From Salinibacter ruber DSM 13855 (lineage in GTDB: Bacteria > Bacteroidota > Rhodothermia > Rhodothermales > Salinibacteraceae): a stretch of DNA of 64,000 nucleotides. Both the position numbers and the translations under genes were made by a program. The stretch is from contig NC_007677.1 of assembly GCF_000013045.1 (NCBI RefSeq), positions 3,330,001 to 3,394,000 on the forward strand, read 5' to 3'. The notes beneath the pieces were generated by a model that saw only the letters and a list, made by a program, of their open reading frames with translations, had not been told where the DNA came from and ran no database searches. Below, piece after piece: positions 53,566 through 63,122 of this stretch (position 1 is its first letter; each line of letters begins with the position of its first letter).

Positions 53566-55869
53566 ATGCGCCACGTTCGTGTCGCCGTCCTGCTCGGCCT
53601 CTGCGCCGTCGCCCTGCGCCTCGCGCCCCCCGCGCTGGCCCAAGAGCGTGCCGCCCTGAACGGGTACGTGCGCGACGCCGAGACCGGGGAAACCCTGCTC
53701 CAGGCCAACGTGGTGGTCGAGGGCACCGGCCGCGGCGCCGCCACCAACAACGACGGCTACTATACGCTCCAGGGCCTCTCGCCCGGCACGCAGACCATCG
53801 TATTCTCCTACCTCGGCTACCAGACCCGCACGGAGACAATCACCCTCACGGCCGGCGAGACGACGCGCCTCGACGTGGAACTCGCGCCCGCCGACCTGCA
53901 GACGGAGGAGGTCGTCGTGACCGGCGAGCAGGACGACGCCAGCGAGCAACGCATGGGGGTGGACAAGCTCCCCGTCGCGACGATCACCGAGCTCCCATCC
54001 GTCCTGACGCCGGACGTCTTCCGCTCCCTCGCGCTGCTGCCGGGCGTCACCACGGCCTCGGACTACTCCAGCAATCTGTACATCCGGGGCGGCGGGCCGG
54101 CCCAGACCCTCATCCAGCTCGACCGCACGACCGTCTACAACCCGACCCACTTCTTCGGGTTCTTCTCCACGTTCAACCCCGACGCCATCAAGGACGTACA
54201 GCTCTACAAGGGCACCTACCCGGCCGAGTACGGGGGGCGGCTGGGGAGCGTGGTCGACATCTACAACAAGGACGGAAATCGGCGCGAGACCACCGGGGGA
54301 CTGAGCCTCAGCACACTGGCGACCCGGGGCTACATCGAGGGGCCCTACGGCGGCAGCGACGACGACCCCGCGGGCTCCTACATGGTGGCCGTGCGCCGCT
54401 CCACCCTCGAGCCGTTGCTTGCGGCCCTGGACGACGTGGACGGGCTCCCTGACACCTTCTACTTCTACGACGTGAACGCGAAGGCCACCTACGACGCGGG
54501 GCCTGACGATGACCTCTCGCTGGCCGTATATGGGGGGCAGGACCAGCTCTTCCTGCGGCCCGGCGACGGGCAGGAGTTCGACGTCGACTACGGCAACCGG
54601 ACCCTCAGCGCCGACTGGACCCACCTCTTCTCCGACCGGCTGTTCTCGACGCTCACGGTCGCGGGCTCCCGCTACGCGAGCACGCCGGTGTTCGAGCTCG
54701 GTGGGACCCGCTTCACCCAGACGAACGAGGTCAGCGACGCGTCCCTCAAGGCGGGCGTGGAGTACGTGCCCGGGGACCAACACACCGTGGAGGCCGGGCT
54801 GCACGCCAGCCGCCTCACGTTCCAGTTGCGGAGCACGTTCGACGGAGACGAAACCTTCAACCAGCGCCTGCAGGGCGAGCAGGCGGCCCTGTACCTGAAG
54901 GACACCTACACCCCGACTTCGGACTGGACGATCCGGGGGGGACTACGGGCGACCTACTTTTCGGAGGGGGACTACCTGCGGCTTGCCCCCCGGCTCTCGG
55001 TCGAGCACGACCTTACGTCGTCGGTACAGTTGCAGGCCGCCTATGGCCGCTACCACCAGTTCCTGACGCTGGAGACGAGTCAGCTCTTCACGGCCTTCGA
55101 CTCCTGGCTCATGACCGACGAGGGCCTGCTCCCCTCCTACGGAGACCAAATTGCATTGGGCGTCAACGCCCAGTTGGGCGACGCGTGGCGGCTGGAAGTG
55201 GAGGGCTACGCCCGCACCATGCGGGACCTGTTCGAGCTGGACCCCTTTCTGCCCGACCCGGCGGGCGTCCCGTACGCCGATCGGTTTCAGGTGGGCGACG
55301 GGCGGGCCTACGGCACGGAGGTGCTCATCCGACGCCCGGAGGGCCGCCTGAACGGCTTTCTGAGCTACACCCTCAGCCGCACCGAGCGGCGCTTCCCAAA
55401 CATCAACCGGTCCGAGGGAGGCCCGCCGCAGTACTACCCGCCCAACTTCGACCGCACGCACGAGCTTACGCTCGCCCTGAACTACCACCTCACCGACCAG
55501 TGGCGGGTGTCTGGCACCTTCAACTACGCCACCGGCCAGGCCTACACGCGGCCCGAGCAGCGCTACGAGCTGGTGGACAGTCCCTTTTCGTTCAGTCCGG
55601 GGGTGGGAGGGGCCCAAAACGTACTCGTGAGCCCCTTCAACAACGCGCGCCTGCCCCCTTATCACCGGCTCGACGTAGGCGTGGCCCGGACGGGGCAGTT
55701 CTTTGGGATCGCCGAGTATGAACTGCAACTGCAGGCCATCAACGCCTATGCCCGGCGCAACGTCTGGTTTTACCAGTTCGAGAACGAGTCGGACGGCACG
55801 CTCGACCGAAACGTAACGCCCCAGATCCCCATTCCGGTGCCGAATGTCTCGTTCTCCCTCACGTTCTGA
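53566..55869 (+). CDS. TonB-dependent receptor with a carboxypeptidase-regulatory-like N-domain
   Basis: The 767-residue receptor has a signal peptide (to PALAQ). An N-terminal carboxypeptidase-D regulatory-like domain (LNGYVRDAETGETLLQANV, NNDGYYTLQGLSPG) follows, then a plug (SLALLPGVTTASDYSSNLYI, YPAEYGGRLGSVVDIYNKDG) and a barrel ending VSFSLTF, the usual aromatic C-terminus. This domain order is typical of Bacteroidota receptors. It pairs with the downstream DUF4249 lipoprotein gene (46 bp), as in many Bacteroidota uptake systems. The substrate is unknown. Confidence 0.87.
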   Translation: MRHVRVAVLLGLCAVALRLAPPALAQERAALNGYVRDAETGETLLQANVVVEGTGRGAATNNDGYYTLQGLSPGTQTIVFSYLGYQTRTETITLTAGETTRLDVELAPADLQTEEVVVTGEQDDASEQRMGVDKLPVATITELPSVLTPDVFRSLALLPGVTTASDYSSNLYIRGGGPAQTLIQLDRTTVYNPTHFFGFFSTFNPDAIKDVQLYKGTYPAEYGGRLGSVVDIYNKDGNRRETTGGLSLSTLATRGYIEGPYGGSDDDPAGSYMVAVRRSTLEPLLAALDDVDGLPDTFYFYDVNAKATYDAGPDDDLSLAVYGGQDQLFLRPGDGQEFDVDYGNRTLSADWTHLFSDRLFSTLTVAGSRYASTPVFELGGTRFTQTNEVSDASLKAGVEYVPGDQHTVEAGLHASRLTFQLRSTFDGDETFNQRLQGEQAALYLKDTYTPTSDWTIRGGLRATYFSEGDYLRLAPRLSVEHDLTSSVQLQAAYGRYHQFLTLETSQLFTAFDSWLMTDEGLLPSYGDQIALGVNAQLGDAWRLEVEGYARTMRDLFELDPFLPDPAGVPYADRFQVGDGRAYGTEVLIRRPEGRLNGFLSYTLSRTERRFPNINRSEGGPPQYYPPNFDRTHELTLALNYHLTDQWRVSGTFNYATGQAYTRPEQRYELVDSPFSFSPGVGGAQNVLVSPFNNARLPPYHRLDVGVARTGQFFGIAEYELQLQAINAYARRNVWFYQFENESDGTLDRNVTPQIPIPVPNVSFSLTF

Positions 55870-55914
55870 CCCGGCGCGTCCTGTCTCGTGCCCCCCAATT
55901 GCCCATTTGCATTC

Positions 55915-56880
55915 ATGCGCCGTCTGGTGTTTCCCCTCCTGCCCGTGCTCTTCGCGGCCGGGCTCATCGGCTGCGACACGACCGCCCCCACCCCCGAGAC
56001 GCAGGTCGTCGTGGAGGCCTACCTGCAGGGCGGCGCCGCGATGTCCCCGATTCGCCTCACCCGTAGCGTCGGCACGAACGAGGCCTACGTGGCGTCCGAG
56101 ACGGCCGTGCGCGGGGCCACCGTGGAGGTACACCGCCTGAGCGACGGGGGGACGCCCGCCGAAACGATCGGCTTCACCGAGCAGGAGCCGGGCCTATACC
56201 GGCCCGACACTTCGTCACGAGTGCGGCCCCGCGCGACCTACGAGCTGTCCGTCACCACGCCGGACGGAACGAACCTTTCCGCGACCACCACTGTGCCGGA
56301 CACGATTTCGATCGTGGACGCCACGAACACGACGGCGGTGCACGGGGACACCACCCGGCAGCCCTCCTTCACCATCACCCCGCCGGCGAGCGACCGCGAG
56401 CAGCAGGCCGTGCTCGTGATCACCGCCACCTCGCTGGCCGACTTCGGGCGGCCGGCGTCCCAGTTGGCCCGCGGCCTGACGCCGTTCTACGCAGACCTCT
56501 ACACCCCGGATGAAGACAGCATTCGCACCTACCGCACCACCTCTTCGGGCGTCCGGAACGAGGCAAACTTCACCCGCGACGCGAACGGCCGAATCACGAC
56601 GGACCTGCCGTGGATCTCCGTGGCGTTTTACGGCCCGAACGAGATCGGCGTCCACGTCATCGACGACAACCTGTTCAACCTCATCCGCTCCCAGCAGGCC
56701 CAGTCGCCGGGCGGGCCGGGCGGCGGGCTCGGCCCCGGGGAGATTCCGAACGTCATCGAGGACGTGGAGGGCGGCACCGGCGTCTTTGCCAGCTACGTAA
56801 AGGCCACCCGGGACGTCACGATTCAGTGCCCGCCCTCGCTCGCCCCGGACGAGTGCCCGGCCTTCGCGGCGTTCCCGTAG
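55915..56880 (+). CDS. DUF4249-domain lipoprotein
   Basis: The 321-residue protein has a lipoprotein signal with GLIGC (Cys about 19) and beta-rich segments: VVVEAYLQGGAAMSPIRLTR, AVRGATVEVHRL, PGLYRPDTS and YELSVTTPDGTNLSATTTVP. This is the DUF4249 pattern. Such proteins are co-encoded with TonB receptors in Bacteroidota and probably bind the transported molecule or partner. It follows the receptor directly on the same strand. Confidence 0.8.
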   Translation: MRRLVFPLLPVLFAAGLIGCDTTAPTPETQVVVEAYLQGGAAMSPIRLTRSVGTNEAYVASETAVRGATVEVHRLSDGGTPAETIGFTEQEPGLYRPDTSSRVRPRATYELSVTTPDGTNLSATTTVPDTISIVDATNTTAVHGDTTRQPSFTITPPASDREQQAVLVITATSLADFGRPASQLARGLTPFYADLYTPDEDSIRTYRTTSSGVRNEANFTRDANGRITTDLPWISVAFYGPNEIGVHVIDDNLFNLIRSQQAQSPGGPGGGLGPGEIPNVIEDVEGGTGVFASYVKATRDVTIQCPPSLAPDECPAFAAFP

Positions 56881-56917
56881 CCGCTCGGCCCCGACGAGGG
56901 CCGCCGGCCCGGTGCGG

Positions 56918-57739
56918 CTACGCCTCGGACGGGCGCCCCGACTCCACCTGCGCCTGCTTCCGCTCCCCAATGTACCCCCCCACGAGGGACGCGACGAGGC
57001 CAATGACGAGGACGAGGGCCATGCGCCCGTAGGAGAGGATGTTGGCCCCGCCGAGCGCGACGACGAAGACATCGATCAGGAGAACGAGCGTGATGAGGCC
57101 CGCGACGGCCGCCTCGTACGACGTGTCGCCCGGCGAGCGGAACGCACAGACGTACCCGGTGGCCTCCAGCCCCAGAAAGACGACGAGCAGCATCACCCAG
57201 GCGTAGGGCGCGTCGATGGCGGCCGCCGGGTTGCCGAAGAGGCCGAAGACCCAGATCACGAAGTTCACCAGGAACAGGCTCACGGCGAACCCGAGGATGG
57301 TGCCGGCCATGACCCAGTCCCAGGACAGCGCCGCGGACTCCGATTCGGCGTAGGTCCGCTGCAGCGTCTCCCCGGCCCATGCCCCCCCAAACGTCAGGAC
57401 GAGCCCGTTGAGGAAGGCAACGACCATCGTGTACGTGAACGCCCCGTCGCTCACGAGGGGATCGAACGCCTGCAGCCCGAGTGCCGAGATGATGAAGTAG
57501 GCCGCGACGGCCACCAGCACCGCGGCCAGGGCCGGCTCCAGCACCGTCTCGCCCTCGCTCAGGGCCCCGTAGGTCGCCCCCGCGAGGATGAAGCCGGAGA
57601 TCATGGCGAGCAGGGGGAAAGTGGGCGCACCAAGCGCATTTCCGGTCATCCAGGTGAAGAGAACAACGAACACCACACCGGTAAGGAAGGACCCGACGAT
57701 GGCCCGGGGATCAAAGCGAAAGGCAGAACGGGTAGACAT
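56918..57739 (-). CDS. multi-spanning membrane protein of unknown function
   Basis: The 273-residue protein has about seven hydrophobic helices, including AIVGSFLTGVVFVVLFTW near the start and AALVLVIGLVASLVGGYIG near the end, and an acidic loop (GETLQRTYAESESAAL). No family signature is recognised. It is convergent with the DUF4249 gene (about 37 bp apart). ATG at 57739 is chosen because the N-terminal cytoplasmic segment then precedes the first helix. Confidence 0.6.
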   Translation of the reverse strand: MSTRSAFRFDPRAIVGSFLTGVVFVVLFTWMTGNALGAPTFPLLAMISGFILAGATYGALSEGETVLEPALAAVLVAVAAYFIISALGLQAFDPLVSDGAFTYTMVVAFLNGLVLTFGGAWAGETLQRTYAESESAALSWDWVMAGTILGFAVSLFLVNFVIWVFGLFGNPAAAIDAPYAWVMLLVVFLGLEATGYVCAFRSPGDTSYEAAVAGLITLVLLIDVFVVALGGANILSYGRMALVLVIGLVASLVGGYIGERKQAQVESGRPSEA

Positions 57740-58209
57740 TGCGTATCGGAATTCAGCTCGTGAAGGGTCGGGTGAGAGAGCATACGGAGCCGGGAGCACG
57801 CACGTGGCCCGACCGGTGCTCCGTCACCCCCAATATAAGAACGCAAAGTTCAGAAGAAAGCCGAGTGAACGCTTGGGGACCAGCCGGTTCGACGGTCGCC
57901 GACGCCCGCGTCTGCCCCCCGATCCACTTGGTTAAATCCGCATGACCCCATCGGAACCCCTTGTTTCGGAGCAGGTGGGACGATACACTACACAGTTCCG
58001 AGGGCAAAAACAGTGTCTGGAGGTATAGGCGCTGTTTCGGGCACATCGACGTGTGTTCCCTTGGTGGCGGGGGCTGTTCCCCGTCACGGTCTTTTCTCCC
58101 CACACGGCCTCGTCGCCTGCGAGCGTCGGCCCTGCCCGTGAGGCATCGCTGCAGGGCCCCGCTGCGCTCGCGTCGCCCCGCACTGACTGCCGACCAGCCT
58201 GCCTGCTTC
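57740..58209. other. 470-bp intergenic region upstream of fabF, no gene seen
   Basis: No acyl-carrier protein gene is found here, although acpP often precedes fabF. A TATATTGG-like element on the minus strand near 57833 could belong to the membrane-protein promoter. No RNA gene or repeat is recognised. Confidence 0.35.
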
Positions 58210-59475
58210 ATGGATTCTACCGCTCCCTCTCGCCGCGTCGTCGTTACCGGCCTCGGGGCCCTCACGCCGCTTGGCCACTCCGTCGATGAGTTCTGGGACG
58301 GCCTCCTGGCCGGCAGGAGCGGGGCGGGCCCCATCACCAAATTCGACGCGTCGGACGTCCGCACCAAAATCGCGTGTGAGATTTCGGGCTTCGACCCCAC
58401 CGACTACATGGACGCGAAGCTGGCCGAACGCCAGGACCCGTTCAGCCAGTACGCCCTGGCCGTCGCCCAACAGGCCTTCGACGACGCGGACCTCGACACC
58501 GACGCCCTCGCCCCGGAGACGCGGGACGACATCGGGGTGATCTTCGGCACGGGCGTGGGCGGCAGCGACCTGTTCGTCGACTCGGTGCTCGACCTCGACG
58601 AGAACGGGGCGCGGCACATCTCCCCCTTCTTCGTGCCCATGATGATCAGCAACATGGCCGCCGGCCTGATCGCCATGGAGCACACGCTGCGCGGCCCCAA
58701 CCACTGCGTCGTGAGCGCGTGCGCCACCGGCAACGACGCCATTACCGACGGGCTCCTGCTCCTGCGCCAGGGCCACGCCCGCGCCATGCTCGTGGGCGGC
58801 ACGGAGGCCTCGATCAATGAGCTCTGCGTCGGGGGCTTCGCCTCGATGCGGGCCCTGTCGACCCGCAACGACGCGCCCACGAAGGCGAGCCGCCCGTTCG
58901 ACGCGGACCGGGACGGGTTCGTGCCCGCCGAGGGGGCCGGCGCCCTCATGCTCGAGACGCTGGAGCACGCCCGCGAACGGGACGCCACCATCTACGCCGA
59001 GGTGGCGGGCGTGGGGAAGTCAAACGACGCCCACCACTACGCCGCCCCCGACCCGGACGGACGGGGGGCCGCCCTGGCCATGGACAAGGCGCTCGACGAC
59101 GCCGGCCTGGCCCCGACCGACGTGCAGCACATCAACATGCACGCCACCTCCACCCCCGTCGGCGACGTGATCGAGTCCGACGCCGTGAAGCAGGTGTTTG
59201 GCGATCACGCCCCTGCCCTCAACCTGTCCGCCACCAAGAGCATGACCGGCCACATGCTCGGCGCCGCCGGCACGGCCGAGGCCATCGCGTCGATCCTCGC
59301 GATCCGCGACGGGCGCGTGCCCCCCACAATCAACCACGAGACGCCGGGCGAAGACTGTGACCTCAACTATACGCCCAACGAGGCGGTGGAACGCGACGTC
59401 TCGGCGGCCCTCACCAACGCCTTCGGGTTTGGCGGCCACAACACCACGATTGCGGTCACGGCGTTTGAGGACTAA
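58210..59475 (+). CDS. fabF: 3-oxoacyl-[acyl-carrier-protein] synthase II
   Basis: The 421-residue condensing enzyme extends acyl chains in fatty-acid synthesis. The catalytic Cys is in HCVVSACATGNDA, the two active His are in NMHATSTPVGD and LNLSATKSMTGHMLGAAG, and the C-terminal NAFGFGGHNTT motif is present. It has the normal FabF length. The open frame extends upstream to 57961, but RRVVVTGLGALTPLG after ATG 58210 is the standard FabF start. It is followed by a hotdog thioesterase gene. Confidence 0.95.
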   Translation: MDSTAPSRRVVVTGLGALTPLGHSVDEFWDGLLAGRSGAGPITKFDASDVRTKIACEISGFDPTDYMDAKLAERQDPFSQYALAVAQQAFDDADLDTDALAPETRDDIGVIFGTGVGGSDLFVDSVLDLDENGARHISPFFVPMMISNMAAGLIAMEHTLRGPNHCVVSACATGNDAITDGLLLLRQGHARAMLVGGTEASINELCVGGFASMRALSTRNDAPTKASRPFDADRDGFVPAEGAGALMLETLEHARERDATIYAEVAGVGKSNDAHHYAAPDPDGRGAALAMDKALDDAGLAPTDVQHINMHATSTPVGDVIESDAVKQVFGDHAPALNLSATKSMTGHMLGAAGTAEAIASILAIRDGRVPPTINHETPGEDCDLNYTPNEAVERDVSAALTNAFGFGGHNTTIAVTAFED

Positions 59476-59562
59476 TCGTCGGCCGCTCCCTGTCGCTCCT
59501 CTTCCGTGATCCATGCGTGATCCGTGAGGAGCCCGCCCTCTGCCTCACGGGTGCGCCCCGCA

Positions 59563-59973
59563 ATGCCCTCCCTGCCCGACAACCTCGGCGGCGTCGCCGA
59601 CCTGCTCGACATTGCGATCGAGACGGCCACCCCCGAGCGCGTCGTCGCGACCATGCCGGTCACGCCCGACCACCATCAGCCGTTCGGGCTGTTGCACGGG
59701 GGCGTGAGCGTGGTTCTGGCCGAGACGGCGGCCAGCGTCGGGGGCTTCCTGGCGGCGCCGGACGGACGAGCGGCGGCGGGCCTCGAGGTGAATGCCAACC
59801 ACGTGCGCCCCGTGCGGGACGGCACGCTGACGGCCACGGCCACCCCCCTCCACACCGGGCGCACCACACAGGTGTGGGAGGTCAAAATCCGAAACGCAGA
59901 CGATCAACTCGTGTGCGCGAGCCGTTGTACACTGGCCATCGCCGATCAAACCGATGCCCCCTCGGCGGCGTGA
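59563..59973 (+). CDS. PaaI-type hotdog-fold thioesterase
   Basis: The 136-residue protein has the family pattern HHQPFGLLHGGVSVVLAETAASVG, with the catalytic HGG and Glu region, and VNANHVRPVRDGTLTATATPL. Such enzymes hydrolyse aromatic or medium-chain acyl-CoAs (MenI/PaaI group). It lies 87 bp after fabF and 36 bp before the dioxygenase, in the same direction. Confidence 0.87.
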   Translation: MPSLPDNLGGVADLLDIAIETATPERVVATMPVTPDHHQPFGLLHGGVSVVLAETAASVGGFLAAPDGRAAAGLEVNANHVRPVRDGTLTATATPLHTGRTTQVWEVKIRNADDQLVCASRCTLAIADQTDAPSAA

Positions 59974-60009
59974 GGGATCGAGCCCCCTTCATCTCGACGT
60001 CTCCTCCCG

Positions 60010-60960
60010 ATGCCCGACGCTTCGCTCCCCGGCGTTCACCACATCACGGCCCTGTCCGGCGACGCCCAGGAGAATCTCGACTTCTACGCGGGCGTGCTCG
60101 GCCTGCGCCGGGTCAAGACGACCGTCAACTTCGACGACCCGACCACGCACCACCTCTACTACGGCGACGCCTCGGGCCATCCCGGCACCACGCTGACCTT
60201 CTTCCCCTGGCCGCAAGCGACGAGCGGACGGGGCGGGGCGGGCATGGTGCGGACCGTGACGTTTGCCGTGCCCGAGGACGCTCTGTCCGGGTGGCGCGAC
60301 CACCTCGACGCGCACGGCATCGAGCCGGAGCTGAAGACTCGCTTCGGCGAACCACACCTCCACTTTTCGGGCCCAAGTGGCCTGCCGCTGGCACTGGTGG
60401 CCACCGACGCCGCCGGGGACGCCGCGCCCTGGACCAACGGCCCCGTCCCCGCCGGCCTCGCGATCCGGGGGCTCCACGCGCCCGTCCTGCCCGTCTTTGC
60501 CGACGACCGCACCCCGGAGCTCTTCACGGACGTGTTCGGCTGGACCCGGGCCGGCACGGACGGCGACCTCGTGCGTCTTCAGGGCCCCGAACCGGGCGTC
60601 GGCACCGCGGTGGATCTGCTCGTGCGCGACCGACACCCGTCCGGCCGCATGGGCCGGGGCACCGTGCACCACATCGCCTTCCGGGCCCCGGACGACGCGG
60701 CCCAACGAGCGTGGCAGTCCCGCCTGCGGGAGCACGGCCTCCAGGTGACCGACGTGAAGGACCGCCACTACTTCCGCTCCGTCTACTTCCGCGACCCGGA
60801 CCGGACATCGGGGCTGCTTTTTGAGATCGCCACGGACGGGCCCGGCTTTTACGTCGACGAGGACGAGGCGGAGCTCGGCCAGTCCCTCGTGCTGCCGGAG
60901 CACCTCGAGCCGCGCCGCGCCGACCTGGAGAGCGCCCTCCCCACGCTCACCGCTCCCTAA
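60010..60960 (+). CDS. VOC-family ring-cleaving dioxygenase (MhqO-like)
   Basis: The 316-residue protein has two vicinal-oxygen-chelate modules. The first has GVHHITALSGDAQENLDFY, VKTTVNFDDPTTHHLYYGD and GTTLTFFPWP; the second has GTVHHIAFR and the C-terminal LLFEIATDGPGF. The His, His and Glu positions fit the metal site of MhqO-like enzymes, which open quinol or catechol rings. In Bacillus, mhqO and mhqD are part of a quinone-detoxification regulon, and the next gene here is an MhqD-like esterase. Confidence 0.88.
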   Translation: MPDASLPGVHHITALSGDAQENLDFYAGVLGLRRVKTTVNFDDPTTHHLYYGDASGHPGTTLTFFPWPQATSGRGGAGMVRTVTFAVPEDALSGWRDHLDAHGIEPELKTRFGEPHLHFSGPSGLPLALVATDAAGDAAPWTNGPVPAGLAIRGLHAPVLPVFADDRTPELFTDVFGWTRAGTDGDLVRLQGPEPGVGTAVDLLVRDRHPSGRMGRGTVHHIAFRAPDDAAQRAWQSRLREHGLQVTDVKDRHYFRSVYFRDPDRTSGLLFEIATDGPGFYVDEDEAELGQSLVLPEHLEPRRADLESALPTLTAP

Positions 60961-60995
60961 CACTGCCGGTCCTCTCTCCCTCCCCTCTTCTTCCG

Positions 60996-61652
60996 ATGAG
61001 CACCGACGCCATCCACCAGGACCAGCCCGTCCACACCGACGGCGCCCCGATCGGCGACGCGCAGGCCGGCCTCGTGCTCCTGCACGGGCGCGGCGCCTCC
61101 GCCCAGGGCATGCTGCAGCTCGCCGACGACCTCGACGTACCGGACATCGCCCACCTTGCCCCCCAGGCCCGAATGCGCTCGTGGTACCCCCAGTCGTTCA
61201 TGGCGCCCCGCGACCAGAACGAGCCGGAGCTCGCGTCGGCCCTGGCGACCATCGGCGACGTGCTCGGCCGGTTGGCGGACGCCGGCATCGGCCCCGCCCG
61301 CACCGTCCTGCTCGGATTCTCGCAGGGCGCCTGCCTCGCCACCACGTACGCCGCCCAGACCCCGCAGCGGTACGGCGGCGTCGTGGGGCTCAGCGGCGGC
61401 CTCATCGGCCCCGACGGTGCCTCGTTCGACTACGAAGGCTCTCTCGACGCCACCCCGGTCTTTCTGGGCTGCAGCGACCAGGATCCCTACATCCCTCGGG
61501 CCCGCGTGGCGGAGACCGCCGATGTGCTGCGGGCCCTGAACGCGGACGTCACCTCCCGCATCTACGAGGGACTGGGCCACACCATCAACGACGCCGAGCG
61601 GCAGCACGCTCGGTCCCTCCTCCGCCGCTGTGTCGACTCCGACACGGCGTAG
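60996..61652 (+). CDS. phospholipase/carboxylesterase-family hydrolase (MhqD-like)
   Basis: The 218-residue alpha/beta hydrolase has LVLLHGRGASAQGML, the nucleophile motif LLGFSQGACLA (Ser about 111), CSDQDPYIP (Asp) and YEGLGHTIND (His). The triad is complete. It lies 35 bp after the dioxygenase and 16 bp before the amylase. Its pairing with an MhqO-like gene suggests linked aromatic/quinone metabolism, while the amylase does not obviously fit. Confidence 0.88.
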   Translation: MSTDAIHQDQPVHTDGAPIGDAQAGLVLLHGRGASAQGMLQLADDLDVPDIAHLAPQARMRSWYPQSFMAPRDQNEPELASALATIGDVLGRLADAGIGPARTVLLGFSQGACLATTYAAQTPQRYGGVVGLSGGLIGPDGASFDYEGSLDATPVFLGCSDQDPYIPRARVAETADVLRALNADVTSRIYEGLGHTINDAERQHARSLLRRCVDSDTA

Positions 61653-61668
61653 TCCCCCTCGACGACGC

Positions 61669-63111
61669 ATGACCACTCCCGACTGGGCCAAGCACGCCGT
61701 CTTCTATCAGATCTTCCCCGACCGCTTCGCCCGGAGCGGCGCGGTGGAGGCGCAGGAGGCGGTACAGCTAACACCATGGGGCACACCGCCCGCGGAACAG
61801 GGCTTTCAGGGCGGCGACCTCTACGGGATTGTCGACCGGCTCGATTACCTCGACGCCCTGGGCGTGACGGCCCTCTACCTGAATCCCATCTTCGCCTCGG
61901 CAGCCAACCACCGTTACCATACCTACGACTACTACGAGGTGGATCCCCTGCTGGGCGGCACCGACGCCCTGCGCGCACTGCTCGACGCGGCCCATGCCCG
62001 AGACATGCGGGTCGTCCTGGACGGCGTCTTTAACCATGCGAGTCGCGGCTTCTGGCCGTTTCACCACGTCCTCGAAAACGGGCCCGACTCGCCCTACGTC
62101 GACTGGTTCAAGATTGAGGACTGGCCGCTCCGTCCCTACGCCTCCGACCAGCCTCACAACTACGCGGCCTGGTACGACATTCCTGCCCTGCCCGAGCTCA
62201 ACACCGACCACCCGCCGGTACAGGATTTTCTCCTGGACGTGGCTCGGCACTGGATTGCGTTCGGGATCGACGGGTGGCGCCTCGACGTGCCCCGCGAGAT
62301 TGAGACGGATGGCTTCTGGGAAGCCTTCCGCACGGTCGTGAAGGACGCCAATCCTGAGGCCTACCTCGTGGGCGAAATCTGGGACGAGGCCCCGGCCTGG
62401 CTCCAGGGCGACCGGTTCGACGGCCTCATGAACTACCCGTTGCTCGACGCCACCCTCGGCTTTTTTGGGGCCGGGTCGCTGCGCGACTACTCGAAGGCCC
62501 ACCTCACGTTCGACCCGATCGACGCCCCGGCCTTCGCCGACGAACTGGACCGGCTCCTGGCGCTCTACGAGTGGGAGGCCACCTGTGCCCAGCTCAATCT
62601 GCTCGACAGCCACGACATGGCCCGGGCGCAGTGGATTCTGAACAACAACCCCGCCGCGTTCCGCCAGGCCGTCCTCTTTCTCATGACGATGCCCGGCGCC
62701 CCCTGCATCTACTACGGCGACGAGATTGGGCTCTCGGCCGCGGGAGACCCCCACTGCCGCGAGGCGTTTCCGCGCGACGACGCAGACTGGGACACGGACC
62801 TGCTCTCGTTCTACCAGGCGGCCACCGCCCTGCGCCACCGACACGAGGTGCTGCGCACGGGCCGCATCGAGGTGCTGCATGCCAGCGGGCGGACGCTCGT
62901 GCTCCGGCGAACACTGGCCGACGCGACGGCCCTCGTTGCCTTCAACGCCGGCGCCGACGCGGTGCAGGTCGCCCTTGAGGCGGCCGCCCTGCCCACAAAA
63001 CCCCTCTCGTCCGCCTGGCCGCCCTCCGCCAACGCACCGCTTTCGGCGTCCTCGTCCCCCCTGCCCCTGTCCCTGCCGCCGCGCGCGACCCGCGTGTGGA
63101 CGACGGACTGA
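61669..63111 (+). CDS. GH13-family alpha-glucan hydrolase (amylase/neopullulanase-like)
   Basis: The 480-residue enzyme has a TIM-barrel glycoside hydrolase 13 core: VFYQIFPDRFARS near the start, GVTALYLNPIFASAANH, the Asp region DGVFNHASRGF, the nucleophile in GIDGWRLDVP, the acid/base Glu in YLVGEIWDEAP, and the stabilising Asp in NLLDSHDMAR. No signal peptide is seen, so it acts in the cytoplasm, like cyclomaltodextrinase or neopullulanase. It ends with a Pro/Ser/Ala-rich tail (about 40 residues) of low complexity. No sugar transporter is adjacent. Confidence 0.9.
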   Translation: MTTPDWAKHAVFYQIFPDRFARSGAVEAQEAVQLTPWGTPPAEQGFQGGDLYGIVDRLDYLDALGVTALYLNPIFASAANHRYHTYDYYEVDPLLGGTDALRALLDAAHARDMRVVLDGVFNHASRGFWPFHHVLENGPDSPYVDWFKIEDWPLRPYASDQPHNYAAWYDIPALPELNTDHPPVQDFLLDVARHWIAFGIDGWRLDVPREIETDGFWEAFRTVVKDANPEAYLVGEIWDEAPAWLQGDRFDGLMNYPLLDATLGFFGAGSLRDYSKAHLTFDPIDAPAFADELDRLLALYEWEATCAQLNLLDSHDMARAQWILNNNPAAFRQAVLFLMTMPGAPCIYYGDEIGLSAAGDPHCREAFPRDDADWDTDLLSFYQAATALRHRHEVLRTGRIEVLHASGRTLVLRRTLADATALVAFNAGADAVQVALEAAALPTKPLSSAWPPSANAPLSASSSPLPLSLPPRATRVWTTD

Positions 63112-63122
63112 CCCCGCCGACG

